The notes beneath the pieces are model-generated. The model worked only from the letters and a program-made list of their open reading frames with translations, did not search any database and was not told the DNA's origin. A DNA stretch of 64,000 nt, taken from a virus. The stretch is from the IMG/VR virus record IMGVR_UViG_3300048591_000147, positions 64,001 to 128,000 of that record. One strand, given 5' to 3'. A program made the position numbers and the translations under genes. Below are positions 1 to 7,848 of the stretch, one piece after another (the first letter of the stretch is position 1; each line of letters starts with the position of its first letter).

Positions 1-5
1 TTATT

Positions 6-335
6 ATGAATGTTCAAATTATTCATAGAACAGAAGGGCGATACGTAACATATGAAGATTACTATGCGCAAATGGAAAGCCTGACGGATTCAATAAACAA
101 ACTTCAGGCAGAAGTAGAGTCATATAAACCAAATGTGAATTCGTCGTTTATCATCAAATATCAGCATACACCAGTTCGGTCGCTGAACAACGAGGCATAC
201 GCTGGAGACTATGCAACTCTTATAGCTAAGTTGCAAGAGTTAAATCATAGTAGCAACATTAGTTCCATAAGAGTCTTCGCATTGCATGAGTTGCCAGTAG
301 TCACACAATCAATCACCGTTAAATTACCGGAGTGA
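6..335 (+). CDS. Small coiled-coil protein, paralogous family A (copy 1)
   Basis: 109 aa, function unknown. A predicted coiled coil covers roughly residues 20-45, and the C-terminus has the pattern V-x-ALHELPVV followed by LPE. The same layout recurs in the genes at 342 and 3440, so these are three diverged copies of one phage family. The stop is 6 nt before the next start, so the two are probably co-transcribed. The upstream promoter lies outside the window. Confidence 0.75.
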   Translation: MNVQIIHRTEGRYVTYEDYYAQMESLTDSINKLQAEVESYKPNVNSSFIIKYQHTPVRSLNNEAYAGDYATLIAKLQELNHSSNISSIRVFALHELPVVTQSITVKLPE

Positions 336-341
336 AGAAAG

Positions 342-725
342 ATGAGTATTGATAGATATTCACAACCAACCACAGCAGATCTTTATCCTTCTGCCAATGG
401 CAAATATGTAAAATATGATGACCATCATAATGAGGTCATACGACTCAAAGAGATCATTAATAATTTATATGATCAGTTGAGTGAAATTAGCACACTCAAG
501 GCTATGGTAGATACACTTAAGCCGACTGAAAATTCAAAGTTCGTGGTGATGTACAAAACCGAAAGTGGTGGGTATGATTACACGTTAAAATATCAAAGAT
601 GGTTCAAGCATGCAGTTGAGCGTGTAAATCAATTACAAAAAGATCCAGACGTGTTTGACGTTAAAGCATTTGCATTGACCGAAGTACCTATAGTAGAATC
701 ACTGACAATCCAACTACCAGAGTAA
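342..725 (+). CDS. Small coiled-coil protein, paralogous family A (copy 2)
   Basis: 127 aa, unknown function. It shares with the gene at 6 a central heptad-rich helix (about residues 30-60), an F-V/I-x-x-Y strand and a C-terminal ALTEVPIV...LPE block. The AAGAAAG ribosome-binding site overlaps the previous stop region. Tandem duplication within the phage is the simplest origin. Confidence 0.75.
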   Translation: MSIDRYSQPTTADLYPSANGKYVKYDDHHNEVIRLKEIINNLYDQLSEISTLKAMVDTLKPTENSKFVVMYKTESGGYDYTLKYQRWFKHAVERVNQLQKDPDVFDVKAFALTEVPIVESLTIQLPE

Positions 726-803
726 AGTTATGAGCGAATCCAATAAAAAGTACGTGTTGGTGATGAATCTGGTTGTTATGTGATTGAATGGTAAGTCCAA
801 AAA

Positions 804-823
804 CAAAAACGTAATTTTATTCT
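804..823 (+). repeat. 20-nt box CAAAAACGTAATTTTATTCT, copy 1
   Basis: An exact 20-mer also found at 34260 and 57520. In the other two copies it sits directly in front of a terminator-like hairpin. Here a weaker CCAC/GTGG stem-loop follows. Confidence 0.7.
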
Positions 824-1079
824 TGACTATCCAAGCCACACCAGATATATTGGAGTGGTGGTAAAAAAGTCCACACCAACTATTTGATAGGGGGTGTAAG
901 GGGTAACCCTAACGTATGCGTTAGTCTTTAATTAATAGATGGCTCTGGAGCGATCAGGATATACAAGGACGTCTAAATGATTGATATTAGGGCTATTTAT
1001 GAATATTTTGACATTTTTGGGAATTTTCTGGTAAGCGTGTGGCCGTTTTTTGAGTGTGGATTGTGTATAGAATTCAAGT

Positions 1080-1113
1080 GGTCAAATTGACCATGTGGGT
1101 GGCGTAATACGCC
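1080..1113. repeat. Tandem small palindromes
   Basis: GGTCAAATTGACC (1080-1092) and GGCGTAATACGCC (1101-1113) are perfect inverted repeats, each followed by ATGTGGGT. A related palindrome, GTGGTAAAAATACCAC, lies at 1195-1210. They may be operators or short RNA hairpins. Confidence 0.55.
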
Positions 1114-1476
1114 ATGTGGGTAAAATGAGTGGGGGTTGGTGGTAATGTATGGGGAAAAGTGGTAAAGCCGATGAGTGGTATGTAAAGAACAAGTGTGGTA
1201 AAAATACCACAAACCTCAAGCAAAATGTTAAATGTTTTAGGAATGATATAAATAGATTTGTTGCGAAGTTGTGGCTGGTAATGTGTTGATAATATTGAAG
1301 AAAACAATTTAGTAATAATTTTGGAAATGAATTAAATTGTGGTAAAAATGAGACATACGGTGGCGATTTTGGAAGAACGTGTACAAAATTGAAGAGGGTA
1401 CTTCTCGTTCAAAATGTCTTTAAAATCAATGACTTAGCGCACTTTTTCCGCACGATATTCATCTTAAATTAACACA

Positions 1477-1508
1477 ATTTTAACGATATTTTAACGAAAT
1501 TTTAACAT
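1477..1508. repeat. Iteron-like ATTTTAAC repeats
   Basis: Three ATTTTAAC units occur head to tail with 11-12 nt spacing in an AT-rich stretch inside the non-coding block. Such arrays occur at replication origins and at multi-site operators; no initiator gene is visible nearby. Confidence 0.4.
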
Positions 1509-1703
1509 TTCAGACCCTCCCTCAACCCTCCAGTATAGCATAAAAACCCTCATTTGTCAAGCTTTTTCGACGATTTTCACCATCTGTTACAATCATCGTT
1601 CAGTTTGGCTTAACATTTGAAGAAAATTCACATTTTTCTATAAATTTTGGTCAGACGCTCCGCCTACAAACAGCATACACGAGTAATATATTATTGTCAA
1701 GTC

Positions 1704-1728
1704 TTGACATGTAATCATTTATAGTGTA
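1704..1728 (+). promoter_or_regulatory. Sigma70-like promoter
   Basis: TTGACA at 1704-1709, then a TATAGT-like -10 about 15-16 nt downstream. It lies just upstream of the tandem-TTCAG promoter at 1741. Confidence 0.4.
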
Positions 1729-1740
1729 GGCGAAACCCTG

Positions 1741-1790
1741 TTCAGCGTCTGTTCAGGATTGGTATGCTAAAATAGGGTGGAGGTTGGGAG
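1741..1790 (+). promoter_or_regulatory. Tandem-TTCAG promoter with G-rich downstream block
   Basis: TTCAG at 1741 and 1752 (11-nt period), 11-nt gap, TAAAAT at 1768-1773, then a diverged GGGTGGAGGTTGGG. It transcribes toward 2137. Confidence 0.6.
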
Positions 1791-1929
1791 AACTGTGCAA
1801 AATTCTCATCAGAACAGTTTACAATCTCGTTACAAAGTAGGTTTTTCACTGGTATTTCATCGACTTTTTCACCCATTTTGCTTAAAATGTAAAGGAAACT
1901 TGACATTTTCTGTCAAATATTTCGAACGA

Positions 1930-1976
1930 TTCAGGTTCTGTTCAGCTATCATGTGCTAAAATGGGTGCGTGGTCGG
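1930..1976 (+). promoter_or_regulatory. Tandem-TTCAG promoter with GGGTGCGTGGTCGG block
   Basis: TTCAG at 1930 and 1941, 11-nt gap, TAAAAT at 1957-1962, then the conserved 14-nt block at 1963-1976. This copy combines the TTCAG pair with the conserved block, linking the two promoter families. Confidence 0.7.
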
Positions 1977-2136
1977 AGGGATAGGTCGAATTTCTGGTAA
2001 AAATGTCGATGAACGGTATAAAAAGACCGACGAATGGTGTTTTGCACTAGTGTTTCATCAACTTTTTCGCCATAGTTGCATTAAATTGTCTCTCATGGTA
2101 TGCTTTAGGCTCATCCAACGATCAAAAAGGCACTAG

Positions 2137-2325
2137 ATGAACCCTAATAAGAAGAAAGAAGAACAGTCTAGCAACATGATGGATATGGCAGAGTCTGTCA
2201 TTAGCATCGCTGCTGACATCGTGGAGCTTAGTGCTAGTGCTGCGACTACTGTAGTCGATCATGGCTGTAGCGCTGGCAAGGCTATTGTAGAGAGTATGTG
2301 TGATATCGGATCATTCTTGGATTGA
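2137..2325 (+). CDS. Hypothetical 62-aa protein
   Basis: Unknown function. A charged N-terminus (MNPNKKKEEQ) precedes an Ala/Ser/Val-rich stretch that could form one amphipathic helix. First gene after the long non-coding block; the stop is 3 nt before the next start. No strong Shine-Dalgarno sequence. Confidence 0.6.
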   Translation: MNPNKKKEEQSSNMMDMAESVISIAADIVELSASAATTVVDHGCSAGKAIVESMCDIGSFLD

Positions 2326-2328
2326 CCC

Positions 2329-3054
2329 ATGAAAATTTTTTCAAACTTCAAAGACTATTACGATCACGTTCAAGCCTTCGGGCAGGATGAGGATGTTTCC
2401 TATATCCGTGCTACCAAGACGTATTGCGATCCCTATCGCAACCATTCCTATTTTCGTAATAACAATAAATGGGATTCAAGATATGTCTGGTATAAGGTTA
2501 TTCTTGATGGGGATGGTCGAGAGACTCTAGTTCATCGTGATCCTGAAGAACATATTATAACTCATGCTGGTTGGGGTGGTAATGTCATCACTGTGCACTT
2601 TTGTGGCAAAGTGTATTACGCCATTGAGCATAATGTTCACTCTACCCTTAAGAAGGAATACTTCTACGATCCTGCCAAGTATGAGAAATGGTTTAACGAA
2701 ACCAATCGCAGTCGTTATGATCGGTATTATCTAAAATCCGAATTGGAATTGCTTGCCAGCAATGGTAAGGTTGATCAGCGAGAATTGAACAAGATCAATC
2801 GAACGCCTATCATTCTGATCAAGAAAACTTATGAAGGTTTGTATAATATCCACAATCCTCGTCTAAATGTAATTGAGTTTCAAAAGGTTGTTGATCCTTA
2901 TACTGCATTCATGGAATTGGATATGTTTCTTTCAGGTGTGCTTGGCAAGACTGGCGGGGATATGGTTACAATCTCTGACAAAGACAAGATTGACAAGCAT
3001 GGGTTTGACATGCAATATGGATTCCGTACTCGTCCTAAAGGTGTATCAGCGTGA
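2329..3054 (+). CDS. Hypothetical 241-aa protein
   Basis: Not recognised. It is soluble-looking and rich in aromatic residues and histidine (many Tyr, Trp and His in residues 20-130), with no signal peptide or membrane segment. The C-terminal MVTISDKDKID stretch is hydrophilic. It overlaps the next GTG start by 4 nt, which suggests translational coupling. Confidence 0.75.
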   Translation: MKIFSNFKDYYDHVQAFGQDEDVSYIRATKTYCDPYRNHSYFRNNNKWDSRYVWYKVILDGDGRETLVHRDPEEHIITHAGWGGNVITVHFCGKVYYAIEHNVHSTLKKEYFYDPAKYEKWFNETNRSRYDRYYLKSELELLASNGKVDQRELNKINRTPIILIKKTYEGLYNIHNPRLNVIEFQKVVDPYTAFMELDMFLSGVLGKTGGDMVTISDKDKIDKHGFDMQYGFRTRPKGVSA

Positions 3055-3368
3055 TCTTTGAGATTTCTTTTATAGCCGCAGCCATAGTGGTTGGGAGTGT
3101 TGTTGGATTCTGGATTGGCAAGTCCTATACAGATAACAAGACTACTGTGCGTCTGCGAAAGCGTGGTTACACCATAAAGAATGTGACTAGCTATGGCTAC
3201 CATGCTGGCTATAAATTTGTCTATAATGGTTTTAATGATAAGCTTCAGACGGTTCTATCAGAAGGTCCAACGTTGCCAGAATGGGATGATGCTGTGGCCA
3301 ATGCGGATGCCCACTATTACGCCAAGACCATCAAAGATTCACCGTTTGACATCAACAAAGTTTGTTGA
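3051..3368 (+). CDS. Hypothetical protein with N-terminal membrane anchor
   Basis: 105 aa, GTG start overlapping the upstream stop. Residues 3-24 (ISFIAAAIVVGSVVGFWIG) form one hydrophobic segment ending in a glycine-zipper-like pattern; the rest is basic and polar. Probably an inner-membrane protein. Function unknown. Confidence 0.7.
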   Translation: MIFEISFIAAAIVVGSVVGFWIGKSYTDNKTTVRLRKRGYTIKNVTSYGYHAGYKFVYNGFNDKLQTVLSEGPTLPEWDDAVANADAHYYAKTIKDSPFDINKVC

Positions 3369-3439
3369 TATCATTTGTTTCACACAAATGATTCGCTACG
3401 CGATATCATTACATCCTACGAACTGAAGAGATAGATTAA

Positions 3440-3784
3440 ATGAATGTCCGACGATATAGGGTAAATCGCGCTGGTCAGCTTGAAGAATCTGACACTGGCT
3501 TGGTGCTCCGTGTTTGCGATCATTGGAAGGAAGTTGAGAGACTTCAGAAGATCATTGATGAACAAAGTGTGACCATTAAAAAGTTGAAGGCGAACAAACA
3601 GAGTTTCTTTCTTGTGCAGCGATGGTATGGTAGTTCTAACCCAGAAAGGGACGTCAAGGATTACAATGAATTGCAAAGCTTCCTTGACTATTTGGCAGAA
3701 GATAAATCCATCACTGCCATTACCGTCTGTGCATTGCAACCTATTAAGGTCACTTGTAAGCAAGTGTTGACAGTCGAACTGTAA
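3440..3784 (+). CDS. Small coiled-coil protein, paralogous family A (copy 3)
   Basis: 114 aa. A helix-forming middle (about 30-55, WKEVERLQKIIDEQS) precedes an FFLVQRWYG strand and a VCALQPIKV C-terminal block matching the ALHELPVV/ALTEVPIV positions of the genes at 6 and 342. A convincing distant paralogue separated from them by the non-coding block. Confidence 0.7.
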   Translation: MNVRRYRVNRAGQLEESDTGLVLRVCDHWKEVERLQKIIDEQSVTIKKLKANKQSFFLVQRWYGSSNPERDVKDYNELQSFLDYLAEDKSITAITVCALQPIKVTCKQVLTVEL

Positions 3785-3822
3785 TCATATACACTAGCTA
3801 CATCAAATCAGGAAGTAAGACA

Positions 3823-4080
3823 ATGTCTGAAGAAACCAAAGTCCTCCTGTTAAAGGAACAGTTGCGGGAGATTTCTACACGGGTGCGTAATGATCTGACT
3901 GAAAAGTTCATTGCCAGCCTTGTTGGATATCTCAGGAACCGTGCCTTGGGTGGCTACACATTCTATGAAAGTGGTCCCATTCCTGATAATATTTGTAAAG
4001 AACAGTTGAAGGAATGGTTCAAGAGCGAAAAGATGATTATGTCTGTCAGGCATGATGACTCTATTGCTGTATACTGGTAA
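3823..4080 (+). CDS. Hypothetical protein, paralogous family B (copy 1)
   Basis: 85 aa, unknown function. It shares with its neighbour at 4115 a helix followed by a GY...P-x-NIC(K/R)-x-x-L motif and a terminal short strand, so the two are tandem duplicates. GGAAG Shine-Dalgarno sequence upstream. Confidence 0.7.
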   Translation: MSEETKVLLLKEQLREISTRVRNDLTEKFIASLVGYLRNRALGGYTFYESGPIPDNICKEQLKEWFKSEKMIMSVRHDDSIAVYW

Positions 4081-4114
4081 TCCATTAAACCCCATCACGT
4101 AAAGGTATAATAAA

Positions 4115-4384
4115 ATGAAAGTTCTTTTGATTCGCTCCATGACTCAGGTCGGTCGCGCTGAAAGCACTACCAATTTCTATGCGGTCATCCTTGACCTGAT
4201 TGTCAAGCGTGCGCAGGCAGGCTATGGTGATCTGAAGTATGAAAAGGTTCCCACGAATATTTGCAGGGATACCCTTGTCTCGCAATTGCGAAATGATGGC
4301 TTCGCGGCTTCAGTCCGTCCCTATGCTGGTTGTCTGTCAGGATTGCGTGAATGGGACGTCCTGAACGTCGAATGGACAAACTGA
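4115..4384 (+). CDS. Hypothetical protein, paralogous family B (copy 2)
   Basis: 89 aa. PTNICRDTL aligns with PDNICKEQL of the preceding gene, followed in both by a basic helix and a terminal V-x-W. The next gene starts after one base, so this is an operon. Function unknown. Confidence 0.7.
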   Translation: MKVLLIRSMTQVGRAESTTNFYAVILDLIVKRAQAGYGDLKYEKVPTNICRDTLVSQLRNDGFAASVRPYAGCLSGLREWDVLNVEWTN

Positions 4385-4385
4385 A

Positions 4386-4595
4386 ATGTTTGAGTTCCTT
4401 TGCTGGCTGTTTGTAGTACTCACGTTCATGTTTCTTGCAACTTCTGATGCAGAGCAGCATGCGCAAATCAGTTCAGCACGTATCGAAGTAGCACAGAAAC
4501 TATGTGCTGAACGTGGAGTGGAGTGGATCTCTCTACGAAAGGTTAAGTGCAAAGACAATTCCGTGTATACTAACTACTATGTCGAAACGAACTAG
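4386..4595 (+). CDS. Small membrane-anchored or exported protein
   Basis: 69 aa. Residues 2-19 (FEFLCWLFVVLTFMFLATS) are strongly hydrophobic, giving a signal anchor or an uncleaved signal peptide; the remainder is soluble and contains two cysteines. It ends with TAG. Function unknown. Confidence 0.7.
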   Translation: MFEFLCWLFVVLTFMFLATSDAEQHAQISSARIEVAQKLCAERGVEWISLRKVKCKDNSVYTNYYVETN

Positions 4596-4606
4596 GATAT
4601 AATCAA

Positions 4607-5122
4607 ATGAGTATTGAAGCGCGTATTGCTGCTGTCAAACAGGCATTGGAAGACTATAAGAAATCCTTTGTGCCTCCTGCCATCACTTGGGATGAATTCT
4701 GGGAACCGTACAAGGCGATCATTCCCCAGATTGCAAGTGGAGAGAACTTCACTTATGAGAATGAATGTGATGTGGAATTCACTCCATTCTATGATGACGA
4801 TATCGAAAAGTGGCGGCTATTCGCATATTCATTTGATCTTGAACGTAATGATGACGATGGCTTGTGTATCTTAATCTATTACTTCGATGGTGATTGTAGC
4901 TGGGAACCATTCGAACAGATCACTGTCGAGGATGATTTTAGTGATGCGTATAATCGATTCTTCAACACTGACGATTACTTTATCGGTTGGACTGAATACC
5001 ATCTCTGGTGTGCTGAGAATGGTGGCGTTGATCCGTTGAAAGAATTCTTTCACAGTGCAACTACTGTCGAGAATCATCTTAGCGCCGCTGAAGATACTAT
5101 CAGAGTCCTTTCTAAGCCCTAA
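4607..5122 (+). CDS. Hypothetical acidic protein, 171 aa
   Basis: Strongly acidic (Asp/Glu runs around residues 55-110) and aromatic-rich, with no signal or membrane segment. Acidic small phage proteins sometimes mimic DNA or inhibit host enzymes, but nothing here proves that. Start chosen at the ATG 12 nt after the previous stop, preceded by an AGGATAT ribosome-binding site. Confidence 0.7.
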   Translation: MSIEARIAAVKQALEDYKKSFVPPAITWDEFWEPYKAIIPQIASGENFTYENECDVEFTPFYDDDIEKWRLFAYSFDLERNDDDGLCILIYYFDGDCSWEPFEQITVEDDFSDAYNRFFNTDDYFIGWTEYHLWCAENGGVDPLKEFFHSATTVENHLSAAEDTIRVLSKP

Positions 5123-5139
5123 TTGATTAAAAATGTCGG

Positions 5140-5167
5140 TTGACTTCCATGTGGGCTAGCGTATAAT
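5140..5167 (+). promoter_or_regulatory. Sigma70-like promoter
   Basis: TTGACT at 5140-5145, 16-nt spacer, TATAAT at 5162-5167. It drives the 34-aa gene at 5194. Confidence 0.7.
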
Positions 5168-5193
5168 AGGCTTCACAAACGAGGATACAACCG

Positions 5194-5298
5194 ATGGCAT
5201 ACGCAGATATTAAAGCATTGATCGAAAATTGTAATGACGTAAATGAATTGAATGCGCTTTTAGCAGAGTTAAGTGCTGCTTTAGCAAACTTGAATTAA
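5194..5298 (+). CDS. 34-aa hypothetical protein
   Basis: A short Ala/Leu/Asn-rich helical peptide (MAYADIKALIENC...). It has its own promoter, a GAGGA ribosome-binding site and a dedicated terminator at 5320, so it is a one-gene unit despite its size. Function unknown. Confidence 0.65.
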   Translation: MAYADIKALIENCNDVNELNALLAELSAALANLN

Positions 5299-5319
5299 CA
5301 CCACGTCATAGCGCTACAC

Positions 5320-5351
5320 AAAAAGCCCAAGCCCATCTTGGGCTTTTTGTT
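5320..5351 (+). terminator. Rho-independent terminator
   Basis: AAAAAGCCCAAG / CTTGGGCTTTTT stem with a 5-nt loop and a T tract. It ends the 5194 transcript and is symmetric enough to work both ways. Confidence 0.85.
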
Positions 5352-5360
5352 CATGTGGCG

Positions 5361-5382
5361 TTCAGGTTCAGGCCCGTATAAT
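5361..5382 (+). promoter_or_regulatory. TTCAG-type promoter
   Basis: TTCAG at 5361-5365 with a degenerate partner TTCAT 11 nt upstream, an 11-nt gap, then TATAAT at 5377-5382. It drives the gene at 5409. Confidence 0.6.
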
Positions 5383-5408
5383 GTAATCTTACTCACTGGA
5401 GCAAAGAT

Positions 5409-5630
5409 ATGGCGATCATGCGGATCATGCGAGTTCAAAATGCGTTTAACGCATTCCTTTCCACCATCCGGGACGAAGTGTCGATCCCATCTGTCAACGC
5501 CACTGGCAACAATGATATTGCTTTTATCATTGCGGACGCTTTGGCAACGATCAATCCCGATGATGACAATGCGCAGCAGATTGCAACCAATCTGTCCTTT
5601 GTATTTGATAATATCGGTCGGAGCTATTAA
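5409..5630 (+). CDS. Hypothetical 73-aa protein
   Basis: Unknown, all-helical-looking protein. GGAGCAAAG ribosome-binding site. The next gene begins 2 nt after the stop, so the two form a small operon from the 5377 promoter. Confidence 0.65.
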   Translation: MAIMRIMRVQNAFNAFLSTIRDEVSIPSVNATGNNDIAFIIADALATINPDDDNAQQIATNLSFVFDNIGRSY

Positions 5631-5632
5631 TC

Positions 5633-5818
5633 ATGAAAACCGATAAAGACGAAGAGAAAAAGGTGATCGTTTATTCACTCAACATGGCGGAAGCTTGCGC
5701 GATAATTGCGTCACTTGCGAATCAGATGGCTGCGATAGACAAAGGTGTGTCGCATGGTGTTGTTTCAATGGGCTGTGATGGTGTGCGAATTGTTTTTGGT
5801 ATCAATTGTATAGCTTAA
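5633..5818 (+). CDS. Hypothetical 61-aa protein
   Basis: A charged N-terminus (MKTDKDEEKK) is followed by a hydrophobic helix and strand. No recognised domain. Second gene of a two-gene unit. Confidence 0.6.
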   Translation: MKTDKDEEKKVIVYSLNMAEACAIIASLANQMAAIDKGVSHGVVSMGCDGVRIVFGINCIA

Positions 5819-5828
5819 TTCAGTTTCA

Positions 5829-5860
5829 TTCAGCTACTGTTCAGTTTCATGTGATATAAT
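5829..5860 (+). promoter_or_regulatory. Tandem-TTCAG promoter
   Basis: TTCAG at 5829 and 5840 (11-nt period), 10-nt gap, TATAAT at 5855-5860. It drives the gene at 5891. Confidence 0.75.
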
Positions 5861-5890
5861 TCAATCTTACTCACTAGGGCGAACATCATC

Positions 5891-6631
5891 ATGACTTTCA
5901 AATTGCTGGCAGTATCGGGTGATGCAAAGACCATCAAGGGCGAAAAGATCGGAATTCTTACGGGTGTGATGTATTTTGCACCCGTAGACTTGTCAGGATA
6001 TCAGGTGTGTGCGAAGGCTACGGTTGCATGTAGCGCAGCATGCTTGTTCACTGCTGGTCGTGGTGTGTATCAGAATGTTCGCAATGGTCGCATGCGCAAG
6101 ACTAAATTGTTTTTCGAAAATCGCGAATTGTTTATGTCCACGTTGTATGAGGATGTACGCAAGCTAGTGGTTCGCGCTAAGAATAAGAAAATGCGCGCGG
6201 TTGTCCGTCCGAATGGTACGTCTGATATTCCTTGGGAAAAGATCGCATTCACTCATAAGGGAAACTATTATCGTAATATCATGGAAGCATTTCCAGAAGT
6301 AACGTTCTATGATTATACGAAAATCATTAATCGTAAGGCTGCGCTGGTGGTCCCGAACTATCATCTGACGTTCTCTCTTGCCGATGGTAACGATAAGGAT
6401 GCACTCAAGGCGCTTGCAATGGGGTTGAATGTTGCCGCTGTCATTCGTTGCAAGCGAAAGGATATCAAGCCTGCTACATTTTCTGGTTTCCCTACGGTGG
6501 ATGGTGACAAGGACGATGCACGTTTCCTTGATAACAAAGGTAGTATTGTATTGTTGCGCGCCAAGGGCAAAGCACAGTATGATGCATCTGGATTCGTGAA
6601 GCCGCTGGATTATCAGATCAAGGGGATTTGA
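5891..6631 (+). CDS. Conserved phage protein of unknown function (246 aa)
   Basis: The N-terminal third carries closely spaced cysteines (residues about 40-54, VCAKATVACSAAC) next to a basic Asn/Arg loop and a conserved-looking VRPNGTSDIPWE motif near residue 100. From memory this resembles a widespread phage domain of unknown function with a possible metal site; I cannot confirm the family name. GGGCGAAC upstream. It is followed after 3 nt by the next gene. Confidence 0.75.
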   Translation: MTFKLLAVSGDAKTIKGEKIGILTGVMYFAPVDLSGYQVCAKATVACSAACLFTAGRGVYQNVRNGRMRKTKLFFENRELFMSTLYEDVRKLVVRAKNKKMRAVVRPNGTSDIPWEKIAFTHKGNYYRNIMEAFPEVTFYDYTKIINRKAALVVPNYHLTFSLADGNDKDALKALAMGLNVAAVIRCKRKDIKPATFSGFPTVDGDKDDARFLDNKGSIVLLRAKGKAQYDASGFVKPLDYQIKGI

Positions 6632-6634
6632 CAA

Positions 6635-6964
6635 ATGTTAGTAGAACTGGAAAATCACAAATTCGTTCTGGCGCGAGCAATTGATTTACAAATTGAAATG
6701 CTTGGCGAAGTCGCTAATCTGAAACTCAATAGTTATCTGACTATTGGCGATATGTTAACGATGGCCAAGGATTTCTTGATTGGCTATAAAACAATCTGGA
6801 TTAGTGATTGCCTCCGCTATATTGAAAAGGCAAAACACAAGCTTGGTGACAACGTTGGTTCACAAGGTGTTACATTCGAACATTACATTAATACAGTTGA
6901 TTTAGAAACTCGGTTGATCAAAGAGGCAAAACATCTCGGGTTCCGTTTCGTGTATTCAGACTGA
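6635..6964 (+). CDS. Hypothetical 109-aa protein
   Basis: Helix-rich (alternating Leu/Ile) with no membrane segment and no recognised motif. Its start is 3 nt after the upstream stop, so it is co-transcribed with the gene at 5891. Confidence 0.65.
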   Translation: MLVELENHKFVLARAIDLQIEMLGEVANLKLNSYLTIGDMLTMAKDFLIGYKTIWISDCLRYIEKAKHKLGDNVGSQGVTFEHYINTVDLETRLIKEAKHLGFRFVYSD

Positions 6965-7060
6965 CCATGCTTGACAGTATAGGCTTTACCTTGTAGAGTG
7001 TAATCCATCGAAAGCGAATAGGTCGCAAATAGAAATTAAATTACAACTGAAACGAAGCGC

Positions 7061-7092
7061 TTGACAAAGTAATTGATTCAGAGTAGTATAAT
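7061..7092 (+). promoter_or_regulatory. Sigma70-like promoter
   Basis: TTGACA at 7061-7066 with TAGTAT 17 nt downstream (7084-7089), overlapping TATAAT at 7087-7092. It drives the gene at 7145. Confidence 0.6.
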
Positions 7093-7144
7093 AAATGTGA
7101 CATCCCGTCACTACCAAACTTAACCATCACTAAGGATATAAATC

Positions 7145-7525
7145 ATGAGTACTGAAAACGCTGTTGAATCCGTTGAATCCACCACTGAAGTTGCTACTGC
7201 GGTTGCCACTGAAGTTGCTGCTGCTGTCGCTACTGAAGTTGCCACTGCCGTGGTTGCTAATGCTGCTGTCAGTGAATCCGAACTCGCTGAAGCCGTCGTG
7301 CATACCAGTGTATCAGCAGTGATCGAAGGTGTGAAGGCGAAGGGTAAGCCGGGTCGCAAGATTGTCCCCGGATCGAACCTCCAACGTGCCAAGTCGATTT
7401 TTACGCGCATGGCTGGTGCTGAACGCGCTGATGTTGTGGCTGCATTCGTCGCAGACAAGATTCCGAAGCCTTCTGCAAATACGTATTACCATTTGATCAA
7501 GAATGCGAGTAGCAATCCGTCCTGA
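7145..7525 (+). CDS. Ala/Val/Thr-repeat protein with basic C-terminal domain
   Basis: 126 aa. Residues 10-45 are degenerate ATEVA repeats, a low-complexity and probably extended or coiled region. Residues 65-120 are basic (GKPGRK, RAKSIF) and fold-like, ending in a PSANTYYHLIKNA segment reminiscent of small DNA-binding proteins. It has its own promoter and terminator, typical of an abundant nucleoid-type protein. Function is inferred only. Compare the AT-hook protein at 39531. Confidence 0.7.
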   Translation: MSTENAVESVESTTEVATAVATEVAAAVATEVATAVVANAAVSESELAEAVVHTSVSAVIEGVKAKGKPGRKIVPGSNLQRAKSIFTRMAGAERADVVAAFVADKIPKPSANTYYHLIKNASSNPS

Positions 7526-7628
7526 TCTGTAAGTAAATTGCAATGTGTCAGTTCAGTCATATCCCTAATAACTGACTACTGGAATCCGGCTTGTCCGTGA
7601 AGGTATTGGGAATGACGCATATTTAAAG

Positions 7629-7662
7629 GTGGCTGGCTATCAGACTCCAGCCACTTTTTTAT
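7629..7662 (+). terminator. Rho-independent terminator
   Basis: GTGGCTGG / CCAGCCAC stem (7629-7636, 7647-7654) followed by six T residues. Confidence 0.85.
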
Positions 7663-7691
7663 TTTATTTTTTACATAACTAAAGATAGTCG

Positions 7692-7734
7692 TTGACATGT
7701 AATTAATTACATGCTAAAATGGGCTGGAGGTCGG
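7692..7734 (+). promoter_or_regulatory. Early-type promoter with conserved downstream block
   Basis: TTGACA 7692-7697, 17-nt spacer, TAAAAT 7715-7720, then GGGCTGGAGGTCGG (7721-7734). It belongs to the family repeated at 35100, 40641, 46573, 52943 and 58360. Confidence 0.75.
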
Positions 7735-7787
7735 AACACTATGGTGGGTAATAGACCTGTTAGTGCAAAGATCGTCGAAAATTTCTG

Positions 7788-7816
7788 TTGACTGATGCAT
7801 TGTATTAGTCTATGAT
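7788..7816 (+). promoter_or_regulatory. Sigma70-like promoter of the rII operon
   Basis: TTGACT 7788-7793, 17-nt spacer, TATGAT 7811-7816, ending 32 nt before the rIIA-like start. Confidence 0.65.
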
Positions 7817-7848
7817 CCTTCCATACTTCAACGACACGAGGAAATGAA

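Larger units (their letters stand above)
726..2136. other. 1.4-kb non-coding region
   Basis: No convincing gene longer than a 17-codon frame at 730. It holds a 20-nt repeated box (804-823), two perfect small palindromes (1080-1092, 1101-1113), a late-type TATAAATA (1247-1254), three head-to-tail ATTTTAAC repeats (about 1477-1507) and several promoters near its right end. It could be a regulatory hub or an origin; the sequence alone cannot decide. Confidence 0.6.

Noticed and set aside
1247-1254. Late promoter for a nearby gene
   Set aside because: TATAAATA is present, but no gene follows for about 880 nt; listed only as part of the non-coding block.
997-1307. Minus-strand frames over the 1.0-1.3 kb region
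   Set aside because: His/Thr/Tyr-rich translations come from GTGG-type repeats and palindromes; no start signals.
1777-1959. 60-codon frame after a promoter block
   Set aside because: It starts at a GTG inside the G-rich promoter block, has no ribosome-binding site and no protein-like composition; it also crosses a second promoter.
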